Assembly (NCBI RefSeq): GCF_007362775.1 | Contig: NZ_CP041692.1 | Location: forward strand, 1,612,001-1,676,000 | Source of the DNA: Microlunatus elymi | Lineage (GTDB): Bacteria > Actinomycetota > Actinomycetes > Propionibacteriales > Propionibacteriaceae | Reading direction: 5' to 3' | DNA length: 64,000 nucleotides | In this document: one piece after another, positions 53,371 to 61,531 of the stretch | Numbering within the stretch: the stretch's first letter is position 1 | Layout of the letters: every line of letters starts with the position of its first letter | Translations under genes and position numbers: made by a program | Notes under the pieces: model-generated | Databases searched by the model: none | What the model was told of the DNA's origin: nothing | Seen by the model: the letters and a program-made list of their open reading frames with translations, nothing else

Positions 53371-56300
53371 GTGATGGATGACAACCCGGCGCTCGGGGAG
53401 CACCCCGAGAGCCCGCTGGACGCCGGCGAGACGGCATTCCTGCCGCGGATCAAGGCGCCCCTCGGTTCATCGACCCCAACTCACCCGACCCCGCAACCGG
53501 CGGCCGCGCCGGCCAAGCCGCCGGCCACCAACCAGCACGCTTCCGCACCGGCCGGGAACGGCAGTACGCAGACAGCGGTACTGGATCCCGACGACCCGTG
53601 GGCGTGGGCCTCGGCCGCCGACGAACCCGAGATCGTCGACATCTCCCACTGCCGGGTGACCGCAGTCCTGGTCACCCAGAACGCGGGCGGTTGGCTCTCC
53701 GAGACCCTGACCGCACTGGCCGGCCTGACCCGGCGCCCCAACCGGGTGATCGCGATCGACAATGAGAGCACCGACAACACCCTCGACCTGCTCGACGACG
53801 CCATCCAGCGCCGGGAGCTCGACGCGGTCTACCTCGGCCGCCACGGCTACGGCTACGGCGACGCGATCCGCTCCGCGCTGGACCAGGATGCCGCCGAACA
53901 CGGCTCCGGGACAGGGCCCGGATCCACAGCAGGGCCCGGATCCACAGCAGGGCCCGGATCCACAGCCGGGGCCGAGGACTGGCTGTGGCTGCTGCACGAC
54001 GACGCCGCACCGGCCCCGCAGGCGCTGGCGCAGCTGCTCGGCCACGTCGTCACCGACCCGAGCATCGACATCACCGGACCGAAGCTGCTCCGGCCGCGCC
54101 GCCGGCATCGGCCGTACGAGATCAGCGAACTCGGCGTCTCCATCGCCGGCTCCGGCCGTCGCCACCTGGGCCTGGACTCCGGCGAGATCGACCAGGGGCA
54201 GCGGGACCAGCCGGTCCGCCGACTCGGCGTGTCCAGCTGCGGCATGCTGGTCCGCCGGACCGTCTTCGACCAACTCGGCGGCTTCGATCCGGCCGTCCCC
54301 GGCTTCCGCGACGGCGTCGAATTCGGCTGGCGTGCCCAGTTGGCCGGTCATCGGGTGATGACCACGCCCGCCGCCACCATGGTTCACCGTCAGGTCGGCC
54401 GGGCCGGACTTCGTCCCAGCGGCATCGGCGGCAAGCATCCGGACAAGGTCGACCGCGAGCTCGGGATGGCGTTGGTCGCCGCGCACGCCCCGGCGCCCGC
54501 GCTGCCGTTCGTCTGGCTGCGGCTGGTGTTCGGCTGCATCGTGCACGCCGTCGGCTACCTGATCGGCAAGGTGCCCGGCCGGGCGGCCGAGGAGATCGCC
54601 GCGGCGCGATCGTTCGCCTGCCACCCGCGGCGGATCGTCCGGATGCGCAAACGGCTGCAGGGACTGACGACGGATCCGCGCGGCGAGGCCGCGGTGCAGC
54701 GATTGCGGCCCGGCAGATTCAGCGGCGCCAAGGCCGCGATCGACCAGATCACCGCCGCCGTCGGCAACCGGTACGTGGCGATCGCAGGTTCCGCGCCCGG
54801 CGCGGCCAGCCTGGACGAGCTGACCAGCGACGAGCTGCCGAGCGCGCCGGAGGAGAAGAAGACCAGCCCGTGGCTGTCGCCGATCGTGATCGCGCTGCTG
54901 CTGAGCGTGGTCGCGGCCGTGGTCGCCGCCCGTCAACTGATCGGTCTCGGCTCGCTGACAAGTCCTTACCTGCTGCCGGTCAGCACCGACCTCGGCAACC
55001 TGTGGCACACCTTCACCGCCGCCATCCCGGGTGCGCCCGGGAGCACCAACGCCCCGTGGACCGGCCTGATCGCGCTGGCCGGCACGGTATTCGTCGGCCA
55101 GCCCGAGTGGTTGGTCACCGTGCTGATCATCGGCACCGTGCCGCTGGCCCTGCTCAGCGTCTACCCGTTGATCCGGCGCGTCATCACCGATCGTCGGGTC
55201 CGGCTCTGGGCCGCCACCAGCTACGCCCTGCTGCCGGTGCTGCTCGGCGGCACGAACCAGGGCCGGCTGATGCTCAGTGTGGCCGCGATCCTGTTGCCGC
55301 TGCTGGCCGTGGCCGGCCGCGCGCTGGTGCTGCGCCGGGTCGGCAACCCGGAGGCCTGGCGCGGCGGCTGGGGTGCCGGTCTGGTGCTGACCGCACTGGC
55401 CGCCTTCGAGCCGTCCCTGCTGCTGGTCGCCGTGCTGCTCGCCGTGGTCGCCGCGTTCACCGTGGCCCGGCAACCGCGCAAGATCGGCCGGCTGGTGATC
55501 GCGATCGCGGTCCCGCTGGTCATCCTCAGCCCGTGGTGGCCGACCGTGATCCGGACCTGGGGCCGGCTGCTCACCGGCCCCGATCCGTCGCTCGAATCCA
55601 CCGCATTGCCGGCCTCGAGTTGGATGTTCCTGATCGGCCGCGACGGTGGGGCCGGGCTGCCGCCGCTGTGGGTCGGCGTGATCGTGTTCGGCGCGATCTG
55701 GTGTGTCGCCCTCGGCGGCCTGCTGCGTTCGCCGCGCCGCCGGGCCGTGATCACCGGCTGGGTGGTCGGCCTGGTCGCGCTCGCCGCCGCCATCGTGCTG
55801 TCCCGGCTGCTGGTCACCGTCCCGACCCTGGACACCCTGACCAGGCCGTACGTCGGTCTCTATCTGCTGCTCGGATTCGGCGCGCTGGTGCTGGCCGGGG
55901 CGATCGGGTTGGACGGCTACACCCAGCAGTTGGGCCGGCAGAGTTTCTCCGTCGCCCAGCCGCTGTCGGTGCTTGCCGGTGTGCTGGCCGGACTGATCGG
56001 GCTGCTCGGCGCCGGCTGGTGGGTTGCCGCCGGTGCCACCGGACCGATCCAGCGGACCGAGCTGAACCAGATTCCGCCGTACATCGTCGACGCGCAGGAC
56101 AGCCCGGCCGCCGTTCGTACCCTGGCCATCGACCTGACCCACGGACGCGCCGACTACTCGGTGGTGGAGCAGGGCGGCAACCGGCTCGGCACCGCCGAGC
56201 GCGGCTTCGCCTTCGGCGGCTCGCAGCAGGCCCAACAGGAGGTCGCCGGCGTGGTCGGCCGGTTGGTCTCCGGGTCCGGGGACTCCCAGGTCGCCTCCGA

Positions 56301-57060
56301 TCTGTCCGATCTCGGCGTCAACTACGTCTGGGTCAGCGGGGCCGATGACGACATCCGGAACCGGATCACCAACACCCCCGGCCTGGCCGGCGCCAGCGGC
56401 AACACCTCGGCTAGCGTCTGGCAGCTGAGCCAGCCGACCTCGCGGGTCCGGCTGGTGTCGGGTGAGCAGGTGACCCGGCTGGACGACCCGGTCAGCACCG
56501 GCGAGACGGTTCAGGTCCCGGCCAGCAGCCTGCAACGCACGCTGCGGCTCGGCGTACCGGCCGATGCCCGTTGGTCCGCGACGCTGGACGGCAAGCAGCT
56601 GACACCCGCCCACGACGGCAACTGGCAGCAGAGCTTCCTGATGCCCGAGTCCGGCGGCCGGCTGGTGGTTCGGCTGAACAGTCCGATTCCGTGGTTCCCG
56701 ATCGGCCAGGGCGTCGCGCTGCTGATCACCATCGTGCTGGCCGCGCCGGCGGTGCGCCGTCCGGAGGTGCGCGATCCGGTGCAGGACGCGCGCCGAGTGG
56801 CCACCGCCGGGGCGAGCCCGACGATGCGGCGCAGCCTGCCGCCGATGGCCGACGATCTGACCTCGCTGACCAGCACCACCGGCTGGAACACCGTCTCCGG
56901 AGGCGTCACCACCTCGACCGACGGACACTCCGGCGACCTGCTCGGCACCACCACGCTGGAGGCACTGCGCGGCGGTGAGTTGCCCGACGACGACGACACC
57001 CGGGAGATCTCGGCTCGGCCGATCGCTGCATCCCGGGCGCGGATCGAGGAGGACGCATGA
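53371..57060 (+). CDS. Large membrane glycosyltransferase, family 2
   Basis: 1229 residues. Pro/Thr/Ala-rich start (1-70), GT-A domain (about 85-400) with AVLVTQNAGGWLSETLTALA, VIAIDNESTDNTLDLLD, the WLWLLHDDAAP acidic motif and the acceptor region FDPAVPGFRDGVEFGWRAQLAGHRV. About 12 membrane helices (about 505-890) follow, then an extracytoplasmic beta-rich domain (about 895-1100), one last helix (about 1108-1130) and a cytosolic tail. It resembles actinobacterial GT2 proteins encoded beside whiB and DUF5719. A three-unit GPGSTA repeat lies inside the GT-A domain. GTG 53371 or ATG 53374 may start it. Probably uses nucleotide sugar to build an envelope glycan; acceptor unknown. Confidence 0.85.
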   Translation: MMDDNPALGEHPESPLDAGETAFLPRIKAPLGSSTPTHPTPQPAAAPAKPPATNQHASAPAGNGSTQTAVLDPDDPWAWASAADEPEIVDISHCRVTAVLVTQNAGGWLSETLTALAGLTRRPNRVIAIDNESTDNTLDLLDDAIQRRELDAVYLGRHGYGYGDAIRSALDQDAAEHGSGTGPGSTAGPGSTAGPGSTAGAEDWLWLLHDDAAPAPQALAQLLGHVVTDPSIDITGPKLLRPRRRHRPYEISELGVSIAGSGRRHLGLDSGEIDQGQRDQPVRRLGVSSCGMLVRRTVFDQLGGFDPAVPGFRDGVEFGWRAQLAGHRVMTTPAATMVHRQVGRAGLRPSGIGGKHPDKVDRELGMALVAAHAPAPALPFVWLRLVFGCIVHAVGYLIGKVPGRAAEEIAAARSFACHPRRIVRMRKRLQGLTTDPRGEAAVQRLRPGRFSGAKAAIDQITAAVGNRYVAIAGSAPGAASLDELTSDELPSAPEEKKTSPWLSPIVIALLLSVVAAVVAARQLIGLGSLTSPYLLPVSTDLGNLWHTFTAAIPGAPGSTNAPWTGLIALAGTVFVGQPEWLVTVLIIGTVPLALLSVYPLIRRVITDRRVRLWAATSYALLPVLLGGTNQGRLMLSVAAILLPLLAVAGRALVLRRVGNPEAWRGGWGAGLVLTALAAFEPSLLLVAVLLAVVAAFTVARQPRKIGRLVIAIAVPLVILSPWWPTVIRTWGRLLTGPDPSLESTALPASSWMFLIGRDGGAGLPPLWVGVIVFGAIWCVALGGLLRSPRRRAVITGWVVGLVALAAAIVLSRLLVTVPTLDTLTRPYVGLYLLLGFGALVLAGAIGLDGYTQQLGRQSFSVAQPLSVLAGVLAGLIGLLGAGWWVAAGATGPIQRTELNQIPPYIVDAQDSPAAVRTLAIDLTHGRADYSVVEQGGNRLGTAERGFAFGGSQQAQQEVAGVVGRLVSGSGDSQVASDLSDLGVNYVWVSGADDDIRNRITNTPGLAGASGNTSASVWQLSQPTSRVRLVSGEQVTRLDDPVSTGETVQVPASSLQRTLRLGVPADARWSATLDGKQLTPAHDGNWQQSFLMPESGGRLVVRLNSPIPWFPIGQGVALLITIVLAAPAVRRPEVRDPVQDARRVATAGASPTMRRSLPPMADDLTSLTSTTGWNTVSGGVTTSTDGHSGDLLGTTTLEALRGGELPDDDDTREISARPIAASRARIEEDA
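53914..53967. repeat. Three 18-bp tandem repeats inside the GT2 gene
   Basis: Units GGGCCCGGATCCACAGCA at 53914-53931, 53932-53949 and, with one change, 53950-53967. They encode GPGSTA three times in a loop of the catalytic domain just before EDWLWLLHDD. The frame is preserved by the 18-bp period. Confidence 0.9.
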
Positions 57061-58526
57061 GCGCGATCAACGCCGTACGCGGCTGGATCGCGGTCGGTGT
57101 CGCCATCGTGGTCGCCACGGGCATCGGCCTCCTCGGTTACCTCGTACCGACCGCACAGCCGCCGGCCGCCGGCAGCAGCCAGCCGATGCTGGGGCGGACC
57201 AGTTCGGTCTGCACAACTGGCACCCTGAACGCCGGAAAGTCCTCGGACAGCGCCGAGTCGCAGGTGTACGCGGTGGCGGCGAAGGCCTCCGCCAACGACA
57301 CCGGCACGCTGACCGGCCGCGAGCTCGGCAGCGCCGACGAGGGCTCGGCTCCGCTGTCGGTGGATACGCCGGGGCAGGGCAAGATCCTGACCGGCCCGCA
57401 GAACTCGGTGCAACTGACCGCGGACGGGATCATGGCCGGCACCTCGGCCGGCATGGTGTTCGGCTCGACCGACAGCGGCGAGGACCGCGGCCTGTCGCTC
57501 GGCGCGTGCACCAGTCCGGTCGTCGACCAGTGGTTCACCGGCCTGGGCGCCGCCGACCGGCTGCGCAGCCAGTTGGTGCTGAGCAATCCCGACGACAAGC
57601 AGGCCGAGGTCGACCTGACGTTCTTCGGCCCGGACGGCGAGTTGTCGGTTCCCGGTGGCTCCGGTCTGCTGATCCCGGCCGGGCGCAGCCGGACCGTCTC
57701 GTTGCAGGACCTGCTCGGCAACCTCGACGGTGATGTGACCGTGCACGTGCATGCCTCGGTCGGCCGGGTGTCGGCGATGGCGCGCGATCTGCGCAGCGCC
57801 GCCGACCATACCCCGACCGGCGCCGACTGGCATCCCGCCTCGGCGGCGCCGGCCAACCAGCAGATCATCCCGGCGGTTCCCGGTGGTCCGGGTGCCCGGA
57901 AGTTGATCATCAGCAATCCGGGCCAGCGGCGGGCGAACGTCAAGATCGAGATCCTCGGACCGGACGGCCCGTTCACCCCGGCCGACGCCGGCGAGACGTC
58001 GGTCGAGGGGCAGTCGGTGGTGGAGGTCGAGGTCTCCAAGGGGCTGGCCGGTCAGATCGGAACCGTCCGGGTGACCAGTGACCAGAAGGTGGTCTCGGCG
58101 GTCCGCTCCGAACGGATCGGCAAGACCAAGCCGAACGACATCGCCATCAACACCGCGCAGCCGGCGATCACCTCGCTGGGGTTGGCGCCGGCCGCGGTGG
58201 TCGACGGTTCGGAGACCGAGTTGGCGATCAGCAACGGCGGCTCGGCAATCGCCACCGCGGACGTTTCCTTGATCAACCTGGACGGCGTTTCCCTTTACCA
58301 CGAACGGATTCCGGTGGCACCCGGTGCGTCGATCGAGCGCCGCGTCACCCAGGCCGGACCGGCCTACCTGCAGGTGAAGACGCCGGCCGGATCCCAGCTG
58401 TACGGCGGTGTGACACTGCGTCAGCTGACCGGAAGTGTCAACGGCCTGGCCGCCGCCGCGTTGATCACTCCGAGCCTGGCCGGCAGCGCTCGTGGCACCC
58501 AGTACGACCCGCACGTCGCCCAGTAG
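57057..58526 (+). CDS. DUF5719 family exported protein
   Basis: 489 residues. One N-terminal helix (about 8-30) anchors an extracytoplasmic beta-rich protein with paired Cys (SSVCTTGTL, LGACTSPVV) and repeated Ig-like strands (LVLSNPDDKQAEVDLTFFGPDG; LIISNPGQRRANVKIEILGPDG; ELAISNGGSAIATADVSLINLDG). The three S/L-NP/NGG...G(P/L)DG units look like internal repeats. ATGA overlap with the GT2 gene shows co-translation, so it probably works with that transferase at the cell surface. No enzymatic motif is seen; function unknown. Confidence 0.82.
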   Translation: MSAINAVRGWIAVGVAIVVATGIGLLGYLVPTAQPPAAGSSQPMLGRTSSVCTTGTLNAGKSSDSAESQVYAVAAKASANDTGTLTGRELGSADEGSAPLSVDTPGQGKILTGPQNSVQLTADGIMAGTSAGMVFGSTDSGEDRGLSLGACTSPVVDQWFTGLGAADRLRSQLVLSNPDDKQAEVDLTFFGPDGELSVPGGSGLLIPAGRSRTVSLQDLLGNLDGDVTVHVHASVGRVSAMARDLRSAADHTPTGADWHPASAAPANQQIIPAVPGGPGARKLIISNPGQRRANVKIEILGPDGPFTPADAGETSVEGQSVVEVEVSKGLAGQIGTVRVTSDQKVVSAVRSERIGKTKPNDIAINTAQPAITSLGLAPAAVVDGSETELAISNGGSAIATADVSLINLDGVSLYHERIPVAPGASIERRVTQAGPAYLQVKTPAGSQLYGGVTLRQLTGSVNGLAAAALITPSLAGSARGTQYDPHVAQ

Positions 58527-58623
58527 TCGCCAATGGTCGTACGAGCCCGTACGAGCATCCCGGTGACCGTCGCAAGCAACCGGAAGTTTCCAGCACGTGC
58601 GGGGTTTCGGCGAGCTCGATCGG

Positions 58624-59064
58624 TCAGTCGTCGTCGTCCAATCCGTCCGGATCGAGTTCCTCGATGCTGCGCCCGGTGAGGGCTGCCAACTGCTCGACCA
58701 GGGTGCGGTGGATCAGGATCTGCAGACCCGGCCGGCTGGCGGCCCGGTGTTCGATCGGCCGCCGATACAGCACCACCCGGCCGAAGGCGGTGGGGGTGGG
58801 CGCCACCGCGGCGGCCAGCGGGACCCGTTCACCCGACCACGCGGTCTCCAGGAACGGCACTTCCTCGATGCCGACCGTGATGCCCTTCAACACGTCCGGG
58901 CAGTTCTCGTTCACCTGTTCGATCGAGTCCTGCACCGCCTCGTCGAAGAAGGACGCCCGGGCCGGCGGCTGGACCGGACGGACCGTCGTACCGGTCAGCG
59001 GATTGCGCACCGCAAGCGGGCCGCGCAGACCGCGGCCATGTCGATCGCGCCGCCGGGTGGACAT
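58624..59064 (-). CDS. Metallopeptidase-like family protein (DUF1025/Rv3259-like)
   Basis: 146 residues: basic N-terminus (MSTRRRDRHGRGLRGPL), then FFDEAVQDSIEQVNENCPDVLKGITVGIEEVP, FGRVVLYRRPIEHRA and LQILIHRTLVEQLAALTG, ending in an acidic DGLDDDD tail. The order matches small zincin-like family proteins, but where an HExxH helix would be I read IHRTLVEQLA, which lacks the second metal His. It may be a non-catalytic member. Leaderless ATG with TAGACT 7 nt upstream. Divergent from DUF3499. Confidence 0.75.
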   Translation of the reverse strand: MSTRRRDRHGRGLRGPLAVRNPLTGTTVRPVQPPARASFFDEAVQDSIEQVNENCPDVLKGITVGIEEVPFLETAWSGERVPLAAAVAPTPTAFGRVVLYRRPIEHRAASRPGLQILIHRTLVEQLAALTGRSIEELDPDGLDDDD

Positions 59065-59071
59065 GCCGTGA

Positions 59072-59077
59072 AGTCTA
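59072..59077 (-). promoter_or_regulatory. -10 hexamer of the metallopeptidase-like gene, leaderless
   Basis: TAGACT on the minus strand, 7 nt before ATG 59064. Confidence 0.45.
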
Positions 59078-59115
59078 TTGCCGTGTCCCTTCTCGATCCG
59101 ACCGGCCACCGGCGG

Positions 59116-59121
59116 TACGGT
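59116..59121 (+). promoter_or_regulatory. -10 hexamer of the DUF3499 gene, leaderless
   Basis: TACGGT, 7 nt before GTG 59129. It lies 38 bp from the divergent -10 above, so both polymerases share a very compact region. Confidence 0.45.
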
Positions 59122-59128
59122 CTAGTCC

Positions 59129-59506
59129 GTGACGTCGAGAAGTTGCTCCCGCAGCGGTTGTGATGAGCGGGCGGTAGCCACTTTGACCTACGTCTACAAC
59201 GACTCCACCGCGGTGATCGGCCCACTGGCCAGCAACGTCGAACCGCACGGCTACGACCTGTGTCGCCGGCATTCGGCCAATCTGTCGGCCCCGCGCGGCT
59301 GGGAAGTGATCCGGCTGGCGACCGACTTCACCGACCCCGAACCCAGCGACGACGACCTGCTCGCGCTGGCCGACGCCGTCCGCGAGGTCGGCCTCAACTA
59401 CGGCACCGACGATGCGGTGGGGACGCTCGGCGCCGGTGGTGCATCGTCGATGGTCGAGGTCGCCCGCCGTGGGCACCTGACCGTGCTGGCCGACCCGGAC
59501 GCCTGA
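59129..59506 (+). CDS. DUF3499 family protein
   Basis: 125-residue actinobacterial protein. It opens with a zinc-ribbon-like CSRSGCDERAVATLTYVYND and a second Cys/His element HGYDLCRRHSANLSAPRGW, so CxxxxC/CxxH metal binding is likely. The remainder is acidic and unremarkable. It is found between the metallopeptidase-like gene and manB in many actinobacteria (Rv3258c position). Function unknown. Its stop lies within a short tandem repeat. Confidence 0.88.
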   Translation: MTSRSCSRSGCDERAVATLTYVYNDSTAVIGPLASNVEPHGYDLCRRHSANLSAPRGWEVIRLATDFTDPEPSDDDLLALADAVREVGLNYGTDDAVGTLGAGGASSMVEVARRGHLTVLADPDA

Positions 59507-59541
59507 TCGACCCGGACGCTTATCGACCTCGGCGCCTGATC
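59492..59541. repeat. Three 16-17-bp tandem repeats across the DUF3499 stop codon
   Basis: GACCCGGACGCCTGATC (59492-59508), GACCCGGACGCTTATC (59509-59524) and GACCTCGGCGCCTGATC (59525-59541). The first includes the stop TGA. A slippage-type expansion. Confidence 0.75.
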
Positions 59542-59704
59542 GAAACCGACGGGAGTGACGCTTCGGCCACCGCGTCTGCATTGGTGCCCTAAGCTGACGG
59601 GCCATGGCGTGCCGCCGGTCCCGAGCCGTACAGCTTCGGCCACATCGGTCACAGCTCCGGCCGGATCGCTGGCAGCTCGTCAACACTGCGGGAGGGGCGC
59701 AACG

Positions 59705-61051
59705 TTGATCGAACCGGGGATCTTCAAGGCCAACGACATTCGCGGGGTGACCGGGCCGGACGGCGAATGGGACGCCGACGGCGCGTACGCAATCGGCACC
59801 GCCGCCGCCGACGTGCTGGAACTGGCCGGCAGGACGATGGTGCTGGGCCGGGACATGCGGACCAGTTCGCCGACCTACAGCGCGGCGTTCGCCCGCGGCG
59901 TACGGGATCGCGGTGTGAACGTGATCGACGTCGGCCTGACCAGTACCGACCAGCTCTGGTTCTGCTCCGGCAGCCTCGATCTGCACGGGGCGATGTTCAC
60001 TGCCAGCCACAATCCCGGCCGGTACAACGGGATCAAGTTCTGCAAGCCGGGGGCGCTGCCGGTGGACTCGCAGATCCTGTCCGAGATCAAGAAACGCGCG
60101 TTGGCCGGGCCGACCGCACCGGTCGCCGAGCCGGGCAGCATCGAACACCGCGACCTGCTGCACGCCTACGCCGATCACCTGCACGCCCTGGTCGACACGT
60201 CCGGGCTGCGCAGGCTCAAGGTGGTCGCCGATGCCGGCAACGGGATGGCCGGCCACACCCTGCCGGCGGTGCTGGGGGACGGTGCGTTCGAGGTGATCGG
60301 CCTCTACACCGATCCGGACGGCAGCTTCCCCAACCACGCTCCCAACCCGCTCGAGCCGGAGAACCTGGTGGACGCGCAGGCCGCGGTCCGCGAACACGGA
60401 GCAGACCTTGCGCTGGTCTTCGACGGTGACGCCGATCGCTGTTTCATCATCGACGAACGCGGCGAGGTGGTCAGCCCGTCGGTGGTGACGGCGATGATCG
60501 CGGTGCAGGAGCTTGCCCGCGAGCCGGGCGCGACGATCGTCCGCAACATCATCACCTCTCGGACAGTCCCGGAGGTGGTGGCCGAACACGGCGGTCGCTG
60601 CGTCACCACCCGGGTCGGGCACACCTTTGTCAAGGCGACGATGGCCGAGACCGGCGCGATCTTCGGCGGTGAGCATTCGGCGCACTACTACTTCCGCGAC
60701 TTCTGGGGCGCCGACACCGGCATGCTGGCCGGACTGCATGTGCTGGCGATGGTCGGCCGGTCATCGCTGCCGCTGTCGGAGCTGGCAGCGGAGTATTCGC
60801 GCTATTTCGCCTCCGGCGAGATCAATTCGACGGTCCCGGACGCGGCGGCGATGCTGGACAAGATCGAGAAGCTGTACGCCGACCGGGGCGAGATCGATCG
60901 CTCCGACGGCCTGACCGTCAGCTCCGAGGACTGGTGGTTCAACCTCCGGCCGAGCAACACCGAACCGCTGCTGCGCTTCAACGCCGAGTCGGTGACACAA
61001 TCATTGACTGACCAGATCCGGGACGAAGTCCTCGCGATCGTACGCAGCTGA
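59705..61051 (+). CDS. manB: Phosphomannomutase/phosphoglucomutase
   Basis: 448-residue alpha-D-phosphohexomutase interconverting mannose-6-P and mannose-1-P (and likely glucose phosphates), supplying ManC. Four-domain plan: IEPGIFKANDIRGVTG start, phosphoserine loop FTASHNPGRYNGIKF (Ser at about residue 100), metal loop VFDGDADRCFIID (about 240), sugar-binding GGEHSAHYYFRDF (about 322) and phosphate-binding RPSNTEPLLRFNAES (about 420). TTG 59705 is chosen because GGGAGGGG lies 8 nt upstream and it begins right at conserved sequence. Confidence 0.94.
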   Translation: MIEPGIFKANDIRGVTGPDGEWDADGAYAIGTAAADVLELAGRTMVLGRDMRTSSPTYSAAFARGVRDRGVNVIDVGLTSTDQLWFCSGSLDLHGAMFTASHNPGRYNGIKFCKPGALPVDSQILSEIKKRALAGPTAPVAEPGSIEHRDLLHAYADHLHALVDTSGLRRLKVVADAGNGMAGHTLPAVLGDGAFEVIGLYTDPDGSFPNHAPNPLEPENLVDAQAAVREHGADLALVFDGDADRCFIIDERGEVVSPSVVTAMIAVQELAREPGATIVRNIITSRTVPEVVAEHGGRCVTTRVGHTFVKATMAETGAIFGGEHSAHYYFRDFWGADTGMLAGLHVLAMVGRSSLPLSELAAEYSRYFASGEINSTVPDAAAMLDKIEKLYADRGEIDRSDGLTVSSEDWWFNLRPSNTEPLLRFNAESVTQSLTDQIRDEVLAIVRS

Positions 61052-61058
61052 CCGAGTT

Positions 61059-61097
61059 GTCAGCGTTAGGCGGCGCTATAACGCCTTCTGGCGCTGA
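61059..61097. terminator. Hairpin after manB, related to the one after manC
   Basis: TGTCAGCG...AGGCG pairs with CGCCT...GCGCTGACA around a CTATAA loop. Shared with 50162-50203: position directly after a stop codon, TGTCAG and CTGACA ends, a TATAAC loop and CTTCTG in the 3' arm. The Trm112-like gene lies 24 bp on, so it would attenuate rather than fully end transcription. Confidence 0.7.
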
Positions 61098-61120
61098 CAC
61101 GTCGGGGATGAGGAGAGTTG

Positions 61121-61531
61121 ATGGCCGTCGAGTTGGCGCCCGAACTGCTGGCGGTGCTGGCCTGCCCGAACTGCCACGGCAGTCTGGCAGTTGATCATGA
61201 ACGCTCCGAGCTGGTCTGCACCTCGCCGGACTGCCAGCTGGCCTACCCGGTACGGGACCAGATCCCGATCCTGTTGATCGACGAAGCCCGCCCGCCCAAG
61301 GGGGCCCCTTCATCCAGCAGGAACGAAGGCCGACCCGATCAGAGCGCGGAGCAACCCGACCGCGGTCCTGAACCTGGCGAAGGACCGAACTCCCAACCGG
61401 ACAAGGATTCTCAGGACTCGAGCAAGGGGCCTGAGCCTGTCGAAGGACCGGAATCGCAATCGAGCAAGGGTCCTGAGCCTGTCGAAGGATCGGAATCCGG
61501 GCCTTCGAGCAACACCGGCGGCGCAGCCTAG
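61121..61531 (+). CDS. Trm112-like protein with repeat-derived C-terminal tail
   Basis: 136 residues. The first 60 are a Trm112/YcaR zinc-binding domain: LLAVLACPNCHGSL, LVCTSPDCQLAYPVRDQIPILLIDEARP. Trm112 proteins in eukaryotes activate methyltransferases; bacterial ones are uncharacterised. The remaining 75 residues are polar and repetitive, with two 14-residue units SSKGPEPVEG(P/S)ES(Q/G) encoded by 42-bp tandem repeats (61419-61460, 61461-61502) that match the dispersed intergenic repeat TGAGCCTGTCGAAGG. ATG 61121 follows AGGAG. Stop TAG at 61529-61531 is part of the CTAG target duplication of the adjacent IS. Confidence 0.85.
   Translation: MAVELAPELLAVLACPNCHGSLAVDHERSELVCTSPDCQLAYPVRDQIPILLIDEARPPKGAPSSSRNEGRPDQSAEQPDRGPEPGEGPNSQPDKDSQDSSKGPEPVEGPESQSSKGPEPVEGSESGPSSNTGGAA
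61419..61502. repeat. Two 42-bp tandem units containing the dispersed repeat, within coding sequence
   Basis: Each unit holds CCTGAGCCTGTCGAAGGA. The period is a multiple of three. A more degenerate relative precedes them at about 61365-61385 (TCCTGAACCTGGCGAAGGAC). Confidence 0.85.
61528..61531. other. Target-site duplication, left copy (CTAG)
   Basis: CTAG immediately left of the IS end; matching copy at 63182-63185. Confidence 0.8.

Noticed and set aside
53467-56928. Long open frame of about 1150 codons on the minus strand opposite the GT2 gene
   Set aside because: Composition is Gly/Arg/Gln/Asp-rich without any domain, a usual antisense shadow in high-GC DNA. The plus-strand GT2 protein has clear motifs and membrane helices.
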